Below, one piece after another: positions 52,724 to 63,125 of a DNA stretch of 64,000 bases. Both the position numbers and the translations under genes were made by a program. Location: the NCBI GenBank assembly GCA_020698575.1, contig CM036244.1, forward strand, positions 443,501-507,500, written 5' to 3'. This stretch comes from Bostrychus sinensis. Taxonomy: Eukaryota; Chordata; Actinopteri; Gobiiformes; Eleotridae. The number at the start of each line of letters is the position of its first letter. Position 1 is the first letter of the stretch. Below the pieces are notes generated by a model. It was not told the DNA's origin. It searched no databases and worked only from the letters and a program-made list of their open reading frames with translations.

Positions 52724-52826
52724 CGGCGCTCCGGATGACCACTTCGGGCTGGGGGCCAATCCTTTCGCTCCCGCCGACGAGAACTACCCGGACCAGGACG
52801 CGGGCTTCTGCGAGGAGTACCAGTAA
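45211..52826 (+). CDS. znf346: Zinc finger protein 346 (JAZ), 8 coding exons
   Basis: ZNF346/JAZ is a mainly nuclear/nucleolar protein whose C2H2 fingers bind double-stranded RNA and RNA-DNA hybrids. CDS: 45211-45268, 46621-46724, 49417-49515, 49614-49761, 50634-50791, 50878-50947, 51025-51124, 52553-52826 (336 codons; human 294). All introns are GT-AG and phases are consistent. Four C-x2-C...H-x5-H fingers: C36-H58, C100-H122, C171-H193, C221-H243. Human counterparts share QCKVC..LLISESQKLAHYQ and GYPCKTCK. The ATG has G at -3 and +4; the open frame extends upstream without a better start. The C-terminus is acidic with 11 consecutive Gln. Head-to-head with uimc1, as in human. Confidence 0.96.
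45269..46620 (+). other. znf346 intron 1
   Basis: Holds a fragment of the CGATACGATTC-type hAT (46,165-46,330) and a reverse fragment of the GGCAGCTCC family (46,390-46,442). An earlier AG at 46,580 would lead to an immediate stop. Confidence 0.6.
46621..46724 (+). CDS. znf346: znf346 exon 2, first half of finger 1
   Basis: Acceptor TCTCTCTGCAG, donor CAG|GTCAGT. Encodes DSQCKVCNAVLISESQKLTH then YQ. The intron splits the finger between its two zinc-binding histidines. Confidence 0.96.
46725..49416 (+). other. znf346 intron 2
   Basis: Contains hAT copy 2 (47,645-48,618). The rest is AT-rich with no exon or RNA gene that I recognise. Confidence 0.55.
47645..48618 (+). mobile_element. hAT non-autonomous element, copy 2, TSD GTTAATAG
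   Basis: Same ends (TAAGGGTGCTCCGATC) and interior as copy 1. Perfect duplications GTTAATAG at 47637-47644 and 48619-48626. Differs from copy 1 by scattered substitutions and small indels. Confidence 0.93.
49417..49515 (+). CDS. znf346: znf346 exon 3
   Basis: Acceptor TGTTTTCAG, donor AAT|GTGAGA. Encodes SKKHANKVRRYFSIQNENE, completing finger 1 (human SKKHANKVKRYLAI), plus a Lys-rich linker. Confidence 0.95.
49614..49761 (+). CDS. znf346: znf346 exon 4, finger 2
   Basis: Acceptor TCTCTCGTCAG, donor CCAG|GTATCT. Encodes VCHVCNMTFTSAVMAESHYQ then GKVHAKNLRLK, matching human [30 protein letters not shown]. This finger is not split. Confidence 0.96.
49834..50601 (+). mobile_element. MITE with AGTTACACTGTGTAA ends, TTAA target site
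   Basis: AGTTACACTGTGTAA at the left mirrors TTACACAGTGTAACT at the right. TTAA flanks both (49830-49833, 50602-50605), a piggyBac-style target. It fills znf346 intron 4 almost up to the acceptor. The 122-codon frame inside has no transposase similarity that I can see. Confidence 0.8.
50634..50791 (+). CDS. znf346: znf346 exon 5, first half of finger 3
   Basis: Acceptor TTTGTCCTCAG, donor CAG|GTATGC. A Thr/Pro linker, then HFCSVCQVSFNNPLMAQQHY (human [20 protein letters not shown]). A MITE ends about 30 bases upstream of the acceptor. Confidence 0.95.
50878..50947 (+). CDS. znf346: znf346 exon 6
   Basis: Acceptor CCGCCACCAG, donor CCAG|GTCGGA. Encodes GKKHQKHMKKQKLMETYG, completing finger 3. 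Confidence 0.94.
51025..51124 (+). CDS. znf346: znf346 exon 7, finger 4
   Basis: Acceptor CTCTCCACAG, donor CA|GTGAGT. Encodes TVKGYPCSICKLELNSVEQY then QSHISGAKHKN, matching human [20 protein letters not shown]. Confidence 0.96.
51302..51362 (-). mobile_element. LINE tail fragment, reverse
   Basis: The reverse complement reads CTTGGCCAGGAATCCTTTGA...CTGGTTAAAGAAT, a copy of the 22.5-kb LINE tail. Intron 7 of znf346. Confidence 0.6.
51777..52008 (+). mobile_element. tRNA-derived SINE with LINE-type tail
   Basis: The head GGCGACACGGTGGAGTAGTG is followed by box B GGGTTTGATTCCCGG (51,826-51,840). The 3' part GGCCAGGACTCCCCTG...CCTGGTTAAATAAAGG is the same tail as the LINE at 22.5 kb. Intron 7 of znf346. 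Confidence 0.8.
52225..52495 (+). mobile_element. Second SINE-like element with box B
   Basis: GCAGGTTTGATTCTCGG is a box-B-like motif, followed by the SINE phrase GGGGCCTTTCTGTGTGGAGT. Two short CCCTAA-containing words follow (52,346-52,375). It lies immediately before znf346 exon 8. Confidence 0.55.
52553..52826 (+). CDS. znf346: znf346 exon 8, acidic Gln-rich tail and stop
   Basis: Acceptor CTTTGTTCCAG. It begins (Q)LKKSGLAPSDSLQSSDPPYS, has (CAG)11 at 52,689-52,721, then YGAPDDHFGLGANPF and ends FCEEYQ, TAA at 52,824. The uninterrupted CAG run should be length-polymorphic. Confidence 0.94.
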
Positions 52827-53162
52827 CCGCGCTAAAGACTGAGGCGTACCCCGGCAGTCTGAACATTTCACCACGGACACGAGATAACAGCGAGAGGTTG
52901 GATCTGAAGCTGAAATACCTGAGTTGCTGCAGCATAGTTTTCTAGAGTAAATGCTTCAAAAGGCAGTTTGGAAATCCCATTCTCAGTCGTGTGTTTATAC
53001 GAGCAGCGCCCCAGCTCTCTTTGTTTAACGTCCTTACACAGTCGTTTAACATTAACTTTAGGATTAGCCATGACTTTGGCAGCAGTCTGGCATGTTTCAT
53101 TATCAGAGTTAATTTGGTGAGTAGACGGTCAGTACCAAGAGCTTTCTGTCTTTTTTCTTAAG

Positions 53163-53877
53163 TACCATATTTTCCTGAGTATAAGTCGCACTCGCCAAAA
53201 CATGAGGAAGAAAAAAAACGTAAATAGGTCGCACTGGACTATAAGTCGCATTTTTTGGGGGAAACTTATTTTACAAAATCCAACACCAAGAACAGACATT
53301 TCATGTTGAAAGGCAAGTTATAGTAATAATAGAATAGAGAACAACAGCTGAATAGGTGTGCGCTATGCTAACGTAACACATTGATGGTTATTCAGCTACA
53401 TGAAGCATAAACAACGAACTGAATAGGTGTCTCGTATGTTAACGTAATATATTAACAGTTATTCACATAACTATAGCATAAAGAACATAATATAACAAGT
53501 TCACCAAACTCACCATCTCACTCCTAATCACTAAATCCTTTAAATTCTTCATCCTCGGTGTCGCTTCTGAACAACTCCGCCAACTCCGGAGGTAGACGAA
53601 GCGCCGCTTCCTCCTCTGCGTGGCTGTCGTCAGACTCAGCATCAGTTCCATTTCCAATTATTCCGCTCTTTCTCAGTTGTCTTTATAGCCTAAGTTGTTA
53701 GTGGTAATGTTTACATTTTAAATTGTCAGTGGTACAGGTGCAGCAGATGCTGGTACACAAGCCTAGAGCGCCCTCTAACCAACACCTGAAATATTTTAAT
53801 ATATAAGTCACACCTGAGTATACGTCGCACCCCTAATCCCTAAAAAAAGTGCGACTTATAGTCCGGAAAATACGGTA
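53163..53877. mobile_element. MITE with CCATATTTTCC / GGAAAATACGG ends, TA target site
   Basis: TACCATATTTTCCTGAGTAT at the left mirrors the right end ATAGTCCGGAAAATACGG. ATAAGTCGCA words lie at both ends. A cousin of the 24.5-kb element, which uses ATAAGGCGCA. Downstream of the znf346 stop, perhaps in its 3' UTR. Confidence 0.8.
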
Positions 53878-53897
53878 AACTCAAACTTTTCCATTGA

Positions 53898-53903
53898 AAT
53901 AAA
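53898..53903 (+). terminator. Candidate znf346 polyadenylation signal
   Basis: The first plus-strand AATAAA that I find after the stop, 1.07 kb downstream and just past a MITE. An earlier variant signal cannot be excluded. Confidence 0.3.
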
Positions 53904-54257
53904 ACAGAAGATGGCTGTTAAAGTTGAGCGTTGTATTTTGCAGTGAGTGCAAGAATCTGCTGCTGAAGATGTTTGGACCTGGTTTATGGCTAATATCTCT
54001 GCACAAACTGGGCCCATCCATAACAAACAAAAACTGGCACAATGTTTAGTGCAAATTAAGGGGTTGTTGTGACATAAAAAGGCATGATCGTCATTAGTAG
54101 GGATGCACCAATCCAGAACTGGTATCAGAGATTGATGCCGGTGCAGCGCCAACTGCTGGACCGAGTTATGAGTTCAATCCAGGTCTAGATCCACTTCAGT
54201 GTCTGAGCCCTGTCGCGTCAGTCGCAGGCAGCAGCGCTCAGCTCACAGGTTTATCTG

Positions 54258-54677
54258 GGCCGCCCCAAGGTCTTAATACCATAAAAAAGGTATTCAATTT
54301 GATTTTGTCAAAATGAAGGCTTCAAAAGTATAAAATTTTATGAGTAGCTGTTCACTTTTGTTCATCTAGGCCTTGTAAAAACATTAATATTACAAAAAAG
54401 TAGTGTTGCCACAATAACAAAATAGATTTATTGAAGAAATGTTATTTAATACATGATTCATTATTTGTGATTTTTTTTTTTTTTTTTTTTTAAGTGCAGC
54501 ACGTGAGTTCTTTCATCTGTGTTAGACTTTAAACATAAAACCCTTGAGTATCAGAGTAGTACAAATAATTCTTTCGTGAAAAATTCATACAGATTATTAT
54601 GTTTCACTGTAAGTGGCATTAAAAAGTCTTAAAAAGGTCTTAGATTTCACAAGACAAAACCTGGAGCTGCCCTGTTT
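54258..54677 (-). mobile_element. GGGGCT...GGCAGCTCC element, reverse copy
   Basis: Begins CCCCAAGGTCTTAATACC and ends AAACCTGGAGCTGCCCTG. It is the reverse complement of the family at 16,417, with an A/T run inside (54,470-54,492). Confidence 0.72.
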
Positions 54678-54742
54678 TTACACTCGGACAAGAAATAAGG
54701 CACACTTTCAGAAGAGGTGTGCACGTGGGTTTAGGTGAATAT

Positions 54743-55712
54743 TAAGGGTGCTCCGATCAGGGTTTTTGAGGCCGATCACCGATCAGCCTCTGCTGTGATC
54801 GGCCGATACCGATCATGGCCGATACTGATCACGTGGTCTTCAATGTAGTAATGTATTGTATGCAGGCTATTATTAGTTCCATTTGAAAAATACTGTAGCC
54901 TTTGTAAATATAAAAGAACAACAAAATTCTACTTATTTTTGTTTTAGAAGAGGTTTTGTTGCATTATCGGCCTTTAATGTGTGCCCAGTGTCTGTGGCTT
55001 TGTTTGAATGCTCCGCTGATGTAAAAATCAGATGTTCTTCTTAATTGTTTCCTTTAATGCGAGTCCGCGGGTGCAGCGCCTGTGTCCGCGTAACGCGCAG
55101 CCAAACCAGGTTGAAACACAGTGGACTAAAGAGCAGACAGCTCCTGCTGCCAGTTTTGACAACGTCTGAACGAAGAAAACGTGCAGAGAGAGCAGAGAAG
55201 ACAACGATGAAAGCTGCTCCTCTCAGACTCACGGGGGACACATGGGCTGCCTTTTTACTTTCTCTTTCCATCAGCAGCCGTTTGGTGCAGTTTAAGCCAC
55301 AAAACGCACAGTTTTCTCCGCGCAACAAGACACAGGCAGACTCTGAACTTTCTTAATGCTTTTAACGTAACTGTTAGCGGGTTAGCTGTAGCTCTATTTA
55401 TGTTGGTGTTTGCAAATACACGCACTGCTGCCTCGGTTCTGTCCCGCGCGCTTCTAAAGCAGGCGGGGACACAGCGGGGACACAAAGCAGCGCCTCCAGG
55501 GCAGGTTTGTGTTCGTTATAACCAGGGCTTAACTTAAAAACACTGCTAAAATAACGCTACTGCTGTTTAATCAAACCGGAGCTGCAGGACAGTAAATGTG
55601 AGAGCCTCGCGTGTTTATTGTAATTTGATCGGCCCTTCTGATCGGCCCATTTTACCGATCACCAATCACTCTATTTTTAGCCATGATCGGCCGATCGATC
55701 GGAGCACCCTTA
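54743..55712 (-). mobile_element. hAT non-autonomous element, copy 3, TSD GTGAATAT
   Basis: Reverse-oriented copy of the elements at 18,583 and 47,645. Duplications GTGAATAT at 54735-54742 and 55713-55720 are perfect. Positions 54,100-54,160 and 55,720-55,835 hold GGGATGCACCAATCC- and ATCGGTGCATCCCTA-type sequence, so copy 3 has landed inside an older hAT whose ends lie outside it. Confidence 0.93.
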
Positions 55713-55835
55713 GTGAATATAGCACTTCTTCCACCACTGACAAATATTCAGTCTCTGAGCTGGTATCGGTTATCGGCTATCGGTTGATACTCAGAGCCCT
55801 GGTATCGGGTTTAAGTCAGATCGGTGCATCCCTAG

Positions 55836-56335
55836 TCATGAGTAGACTGTGTTTTGTTTAGCCGTCTTATAAAGATAGTGCTCACAAAACATGATTCATA
55901 AACGTTTACTAAGTTTTACCGTAAATTTCCGAGCGCTAAAGCAGATGGGGTTTCAAATAGGAATACGTGTCGACCCTGGGACTAACTAAAGAGTGTACCC
56001 CGCCTCAGGCCCATAGTAGCTGGGAATAAGCTCCAGCTCTCTGTGCCCCGAGCGTTTGTTTCACTGAGAATTTTACACAGGCTTTTACGTTGTTTTTCCA
56101 TGTTGTTTTTCATAATTATGCTCCAAGAACCCGGGTCGTTAGCTTATCGTAAATAGGACACAGGATATCGCTGAGATAAACATTTAACTTCTGTAATTAT
56201 CACAGATGCCTCGGAGTGTTCAGAAACAGCTTTTATTTATATGTTTTTAACTAAAACAGCTTTTTGGTCACTTTGTGAATGGACATAGGATGATTTCTGT
56301 GTTATTTTTTTGTGGATTGTAGCTCATTTATTTCA
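55836..56335. other. No feature recognised
   Basis: Unique-looking, no open frame of note and no repeat that I recognise. Confidence 0.4.
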
Positions 56336-57163
56336 GTGATTCTCAAACTTTTCACACCAAAACAACCTCAGAAAAATTAATGACTAAATAAGGACGAAAC
56401 AGGGTCTAAACTAGGACTAAACCAGGAATTAACTAGGTCTAAACCAGGACAAATCCAGGTCTAAAGCATTACTAAACAGGACTAAAATAGGACTAAGCCA
56501 CTGTGATAAACCTGTCTAAACCTGGACGAGTCAAGGACAAAACCAGGTCTAAGTCGGGCTAAACCACATCTAAACCAGAACTAAACTAGGCCTGACCCAG
56601 ATCTAAACCATGACCGAACAAGAGCGAAGTTAGGACTAAACCAGGACTAAGCCAGGGACAAATCCAGGTTTACGTCAAAACTAAACCAGGACTAAACCAA
56701 GACTAAACCATAACTGAACGAAGACTAAACCAGGACTAAACTAGGTCTAATCCAGGTAAAAACCAAGACTAAGCCAGGGACAAATTCCAGGTTTACGTCA
56801 AAACTAAACCAGGACTAAGCCAAGACTAAACCATAACTGAACGAAGACTAAACCAGGACTAAACCAGAACTAAACTAGGCCTGACCCAGATCTAAACCAT
56901 GACCGAACAAGAGCGAAGTTAGGACTAAACCAGGACTAAGCCAGGGACAAATCCAGGTTTACGTCAAAACTAAACCAGGACTAAGCCAAGACTAAACCAT
57001 AACTTAACGAAGACTAAACCAGGACTAAGCTGTGGTCCAAACTTCAAATTCAATCCCCAACCAGAGCGGGACTGAAACAGGAATAAAACTGGCTCTAAAT
57101 CAGGACTTGAGCTGTAAAAGTACCACCGGTGGGACCTCTACCACAGTTTGAGAACCCCTGATC
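56336..57163 (-). mobile_element. hAT-like element with AGGACTAAACC minisatellite interior, second copy
   Basis: CAGTGATTCTCAAACTTTTC at the left and CAGTTTGAGAACCCCTG at the right are inverted ends. The interior from 56,392 to 57,095 is AGGACTAAACCAGG-type units with a duplicated block of about 240 bp. Same layout as 29,245-30,050. Confidence 0.75.
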
Positions 57164-58612
57164 CCCTTCTCATGCACTCATTCGTTCATTTTCAAACCAT
57201 TTGTACTGATTATATTCATATATTCGTACTAGTTACCATCAGCAGCTCTGTAAATCCTGCCCAAAGCCGACAAACTTTACTTGAGACGTTTCAAATTGAT
57301 GTCAGAAACAGAAACGATGTCAGAAATGTTTTTAAGGGGCCCCTTGTTGTCTTCGCTTTGGTCTAAATGGAAATCTTTTTAAATGAAAATCCTGCCAACA
57401 TCATTGTGGCAGCACTCACAGTAACACTAAGGAACTAGTTACCTCTAATGTTTATGACTATTGTGAGATTTTTATCTAATTGTGTTCTGTTTAAGTTCTG
57501 GTTTAGGCTTTTTTGCTGTCGATTAGGAAAGATGCAATGTTTTGTTTTGTTTTGATGCCGAAAAGTTAAAATATGAATGTTCCTCTTTTGTCTTTGTGTA
57601 GTGTTGGCCCTGAGGCGCAACGGCAAAATAGTTTGTGTCCACTGGAAAAATAAAAGTAGAGAATGATTTTTAAATGTGTCGCCCCAAAAACAAAACTCCA
57701 CTCTAAAAATTAAAGCCTAGTTTTAATTTAAGGAGTATATTGTTTTTTATGAACTTGAACTTTTTTTATGAAATTGTGGAATGTTTTCCTTTTTCACTTT
57801 ATCAGAATTTTAATGTTTTTTTTTTGTTTTTTTTATTTGAGAGACAGGTTTCTGTTTTGAGGCATGGTTTTCTTTGCTATTTTTTAAAATTATGGAATAT
57901 TTTTCTTTTTCTTAATTCTGGAATTTATTTTAAGGATTTTCTTAAAATTTTATTTATTTTTAAGTTAAGATGTACAGTAGCTTGATTTTTTTATTGGAAT
58001 TTTGAGAGATGGGTTTCTATTTTGAGACATGATTGTTAAAAACTTCCCTTTGCAGTTATTTTTTGTGGTGGACAAAAACTTTACGTTGATAATGAACCTC
58101 AGAGCCTCTGCATAAAGCATTTAGATCTGCTTTTGTTTAGTCTTGGTTTCATTTCCCATTTGGTCTGGTTCTAATCCTGGCTTTACTTTCTGTTTAGACC
58201 TTTGGGTTTTGTCTCCAAGCCTGGTTCATCCTAACTTGCTCCATATTGAAGTTTTGTGTGTTTTAGACTGTCCTAGATAAACAGGAACAGGACTTACTCT
58301 GTTCTAACTCTTCTGAATGTTGTGGCAGAAGGGGGCCCTCTTGTGGTGAAAGTTTTTTGGATGTATTTGATAAAACGAGGACTTGTAAACCTGTAAAAAC
58401 TGACTGTACAGACAGAAGTAGAAGTGGCTTCAAATGTGCATCTAATAAAACCTTTGTAAAAAAGCAAAAAACACCTTTTAATGTATTTGTTGCTTTATAT
58501 AAGGCTGTCCACAAGATGGCGATAAAACCTTTAAGTTTAATCTGAAAAATGTGTCCTGGTTCAGAGACACACTGGGCTCTGGGATTGTACCACTACTGCT
58601 ACCACCTCTACA
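57164..58612. other. AT-rich stretch, no gene recognised
   Basis: T-rich sequence with short open frames on both strands and none with similarity. A TTTTTTATGAAATTGTGGAA word recurs imperfectly around 57,740-57,990. Confidence 0.4.
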
Positions 58613-59972
58613 ACTGGTTTAGTCCTGGTTTAGTCCAGGTTTAGACCTGTATTAGTCCTGGTTTAGTCCTGGTTTAGCCCTGGTTTAGTCCTGTATTAGT
58701 CCTGGTTTAGTCCTGTATTAGTCCTGGTTTAGTCCTGTATTAGTCCTGGTTTAGTCCTGTAATAGTCCTGTATTAGTCCTGGTTTAGCCCTGGTTCAGTC
58801 CTGTATTAGTCCTGGTTTAGTCCTAGTTTAGTCCTGTATTAGTCCTGGTTTAGTCCTGTATTAGTTCTGGTTTAGTCCTGGTTTAGTCCTGGTTTAGTCC
58901 TGGTTTAGCCCTGGTTCAGTCCTGTATTAGTCCTGGTTTAGTCCTGTATTAGTCCTGGTTTAGTCCTGGTTTAGTCCTGTATTAGTCCTGGTTTAGTCCT
59001 GTATTAGTTCTGGTTTAGTCCTGGTTTAGTCCTGGTTTAGTCCTGGTTTAGTCCTGGTTTAGCCCTGGTTCAGTCCTGTATTAGTCCTGGTTTAGTCCTG
59101 TATTAGTCCTGGTTTAGTCCTGGTTTAGTCCTGTATTAGTTCTGGTTTAGTCCTGGTTTAGTCCTGTATTAGTCCTGGTTTAGTCCTGGTTTAGTCCTGG
59201 TTTAGCCCTGGTTCAGTCCTGTATTAGTCCTGGTTTAGTCCTGTATTAGTCCTGGTTTAGTCCTGGTTTAGTCCTGGTTTAGTCCTGGTTTAGTCCTGTA
59301 TTAGTCCTGGTTTAGTTCTGGTTTAGTCCTGGTTTTGTCCTGGTTTTGTCCTGGTTTAGTCCTGGTTTAGTCTTGGTTTAATCCTGGTTTAGTCCTGGTT
59401 TAGTCCTGGTTTAGTCCTGTATTAGTCCTGGTTTAGTCCTGGTTTAGTCCTGGGTTAGTCCTGGGTTAGTTCTGGTTTAGTCCTGGTTTAGACCTGGTTT
59501 AGTCCTGTATCAGTCCTGGTTTAGTCCTGGTTTAGTCCTGGTTTAGCCCTGGTTCAGTCCTGTATTAGTCCTGGTTTAGTCCTGGTTTAGTCCTGGTTTA
59601 GTCCTGGTTTAGTCCTGTATTAGTCCTGGTTTAGTTCTGGTTTAGTCCTGGTTTTGTCCTGGTTTTGTCCTGGTTTAGTCCTGGTTTAGTCCTGGTTTTG
59701 TCCTGGTTTAGTCCTGGTTTAGTCCTGTATTAGTCCTGGTTTAGTTCTGGTTTAGTCCTGGTATAGTCTTGGTTTAGTCCTGTATTAGTCCTGGTTTAGT
59801 CCTGGTTTAGTTCTGGTTTAGTCCTGGTTTAGTCCTGATTTAGTCCTGGTTTAGTCCTGGTATAGTCCTGGTTTAGTCCTGGTTTAGTCCTGGTTTAGTC
59901 CTGGTTTAGTCCTGGTATAGTCCTGGTTTAGTCCTGGTTTAGTCCTGGTTTAGTCCTGGTTTAGTCCTGTCT
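58613..59972. repeat. 11-bp minisatellite CTGGTTTAGTC, with CTGTATTAGTC variants
   Basis: About 123 units. CTGTATTAGTC and CTGGTTCAGTC variants occur in a recurring order, giving a higher-order block of about 250-300 bp. No transposon ends flank this copy. Confidence 0.96.
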
Positions 59973-60235
59973 CCTGTACTCAGATGAAAGTCCTGACCCG
60001 GTCTTCGTGTCGGGGGTGAGCTCTTCCTGTCCCGGGCCTTAAATCTTCTGAGTTAGGACAGGTTCTGGCTCTGTGGGGGGGTCCCGTCTGAACAATGCCC
60101 CGTGTGTCTGGGCTCGGAGGCGCCGACAGGAGGGAAAGTTGTTGGACACAGTCACTTAGTTCTGCCTTATCTCCTTCTTCCTGCTCCAACGACCGGGCCA
60201 GGCCTGGGAACATCAATGCAGGCTTTGTGCCCTCC
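59973..60235. other. Unique spacer between arrays
   Basis: Non-repetitive, moderately GC-rich. Short frames on both strands have no recognisable domain. Confidence 0.4.
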
Positions 60236-60628
60236 AGGATGCTCCAGGACTCTCCAGGACGCTCCAGGATGCTCCAGGACTCTCCAGGATGCTCCAGGAC
60301 TCTGCAGGATGCTTCAGGACTCTCCAGGATGCTTCAGGACTCTCCAGGATGCTCCAGGACTCTCCAGGATGCTCCAGGACTCTCCAGGATGCTTCAGGAC
60401 TCTCCAGGATGCTCCAGGACTCTGCAGGATGCTCCAGGACTCTCCAGGATGCTCCAGGACTCTCCAGGACGCTCCAGGATGCTTCAGGACTCTCCAGGAT
60501 GCTCCAGGACTCTGCAGGATGCTCCAGGACTCTCCAGGACTCTCCAGGATGCTCCAGGATGCTTCAGGACTCTCCAGGATGCTCCAGGACTCTCCAGGAC
60601 GCTCCAGGATGCTCCAGGACTCTCCAGG
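60236..60628. repeat. 20-bp minisatellite, unit GATGCTCCAGGACTCTCCAG
   Basis: About 20 units built from a CCAGGA(C/T)(T/G)CT half-unit, with CTGCAG and TTCAGG variants. Frames reading SRMLQDSPGC are artefacts. Confidence 0.96.
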
Positions 60629-60692
60629 TAGTCCTGGTTTAGTCCTGCCCCCTGCGGTAGTCCAAGTCCTGGTCCAGTCCCAGTGGACCCCG

Positions 60693-62020
60693 CTGTGTGT
60701 TACTGTGTGTGTTACTGTGTTACTGTGTTACTGTGTTACTGTGTGTTACTGTGTTACTGTGTGTTACTGTGTGTGTTACTGTGTGTGTTACTGTGTGTTA
60801 CTGTGTGTGTTACTGTGTTACTGTGTGTGTTACTGTGTTACTGTGTGTTACTGTGTGTGTTACTGTGTGTGTTACTGTGTGTTACTGTGTGTGTTACTGT
60901 GTTACTGTGTGTGTTACTGTGTGTGTTACTGTGTGTGTTACTGTGTTACTGTGTGTGTTACTGTGTGTTACTGTGTTACTGTGTGTTACTGTGTTACTGT
61001 GTGTTACTGTGTGTGTTACTGTGTGTTACTGTGTGTGTTACTGTGTGTGTTACTGTGTGTTACTGTGTGTTACTGTGTGTGTTACTGTGTGTTACTGTGT
61101 GTGTTACTGTGTGTTACTGTGTGTTACTGTGTTACTGTGTGTTACTGTGTGTTACTGTGTGTGTTACTGTGTGTGTTACTGTGTGTTACTGTGTGTGTTA
61201 CTGTGTGTTACTGTGTGTGTTACTGTGTTACTGTGTTACTGTGTGTTACTGTGTGTTACTGTGTGTGTTACTGTGTGTTACTGTGTGTGTTACTGTGTGT
61301 GTTACTGTGTGTTACTGTGTGTTACTGTGTGTGTTACTGTGTTACTGTGTGTGTTACTGTGTGTTACTGTGTGTTACTGTGTGTGTTACTGTGTTACTGT
61401 GTGTTACTGTGTGTGTTACTGTGTTACTGTGTGTTACTGTGTGTGTTACTGTGTTACTGTGTGTGTTACTGTGTTACTGTGTGTGTTACTGTGTGTATTA
61501 CTGTGTGTTACTGTGTTACTGTGTGTGTTACTGTGTGTGTTACTGTGTGTTACTGTGTGTGTTACTGTGTGTGTTACTGTGTTACTGTGTGTGTTACTGT
61601 GTGTGTTACTGTGTTACTGTGTGTGTTACTGTGTGTTACTGTGTGTGTTACTGTGTTACTGTGTGTGTTACTGTGTGTGTTACTGTGTGTTACTGTGTGT
61701 GTTACTGTGTTACTGTGTTACTGTGTGTATTACTGTGTGTTACTGTGTGTGTTACTGTGTGTTACTGTATTACTGTGTGTTACTGTGTGTGTTACTGTGT
61801 GTTTGTGTGTTACTGTGTGTGTTACTGTGTGTGTTACTGTGTTACTGTGTGTGTTACTGTGTGTTTTACTGTGTGTGTTACTGTGTTACTGTGTGTAGTG
61901 TGTTACTGTGTGTTACTGTGTGTGTTACTGTGTTACTGTGTGTGTTACTGTGTTACTGTGTATTACTGTGTTATTGTGTGTTACTGTGTGTGTTACTGTG
62001 TGTGTTACTGTGTGTTACTC
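60693..62020. repeat. GTTACTGTGT / GTGTGTTACT compound array
   Basis: GTTACTGT followed by zero, one or two extra GT steps (8-, 10- and 12-bp units) in irregular order for 1.33 kb. Frames of almost 600 codons reading CYCVTVLLC are artefacts. Confidence 0.96.
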
Positions 62021-62029
62021 TCAGGCAGC

Positions 62030-62435
62030 GGAAGTCCAGGACTGGGACTGCAGACCCCAGCAAGTCCAGGACTGGGACTCCAGACCCCAGTAAGTCCAGG
62101 ACTGAGACTGCAGACCCCAGCAAGTCCAGGACTGGGACTGCAGACCCCAGCAAGTCCAGGACTGGGACTCCAGACCCCAGTAAGTCCAGGACTGAGACTG
62201 CAGACCCCAGCAAGTCCAGGACTGGGACTCCAGACCCCAGTAAGTCCAGGACTGAGACTGCAGACCCCAGCAAGTCCAGGACTGGGACTGCAGACCCCAG
62301 CAAGTCCAGGACTGGGACTCCAGACCCCAGTAAGTCCAGGACTGGGACTGCAGACCCCAGCAAGTCCAGGACTGGGACTCCAGACCCCAGTAAGTCCAGG
62401 ACTGGGACTGCAGACCCCAGCAAGTCCAGGACTGA
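62030..62435. repeat. 30-bp minisatellite, about 13 units
   Basis: Units share AAGTCCAGGACTGGGACT. They end either GCAGACCCCAGC or CCAGACCCCAGT, mostly alternating, so the real period is about 60 bp over part of the array. Confidence 0.96.
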
Positions 62436-62565
62436 GACAGAGAGAGAAAAAGTCTGTCAAAAACTTGTGACTGGGACTCAGATGGATCTTTTACCCACAG
62501 GGTTCATAATAAACTAAGGACAAAAATAAGTTTTACACCGGTGTCACACCGGTTCTGTATAGATC

Positions 62566-63125
62566 TACTTTAGACCTGGTTTAGACCTGGTTTAGACCTG
62601 GTTTAGTCCTGGTTTAGTCCTGGTTTAGACCTGGTTTAGTCCTGGTTTAGACCTGGTTTAGACCTGGTTTAGTTCTGGTTTAGACCTGGTTTAGACCTGG
62701 TTTAGTCCTGGTTTAGACCTGGTTTAGTCCTGGTTTAGACCTGGTTTAGTCCTGGTTTAGACCTGGTTTAGTTCTGGTTTAGTCCTGGTTTAGACCTGGT
62801 TTAGTCCTGGTTTAGACCTGGTTTAGTCCTGGTTTAGTCCTGGTTTAGTCCTGGTTTAGACCTGGTTTAGTCCTGGTTTAGACCTGGTTTAGTCCTGGTT
62901 TAGACCTGGTTTAGTTCTGGTTTAGACCTGGTTTAGTCCTGGTTTAGTCCTGGTTTAGACCTGGTTTAGTCCTGGTTTAGTCCTGGTTTAGACCTGGTTT
63001 AGTTCTGGTTTAGTCCTGGTTTAGACCTGGTTTAGACCTGGTTTAGACCTGGTTTAGACCTGGTTTAGTCCTGGTTTAGCCCTGGTTTAGTCCTGGTTTA
63101 GCCCTGGTTTAGACCTGGTTTAGAC
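62566..63125. repeat. 11-bp minisatellite CTGGTTTAGWC, right-hand copy
   Basis: About 51 units alternating CTGGTTTAGAC and CTGGTTTAGTC. The composition is closest to the array at 1.2-2.7 kb. Confidence 0.96.

Noticed and set aside
60102..62517. Plus-strand frames of about 600 codons rich in Cys, Tyr and Val
   Set aside because: Produced by GTTACTGTGT-type and neighbouring tandem arrays; overlapping frames are equally open.
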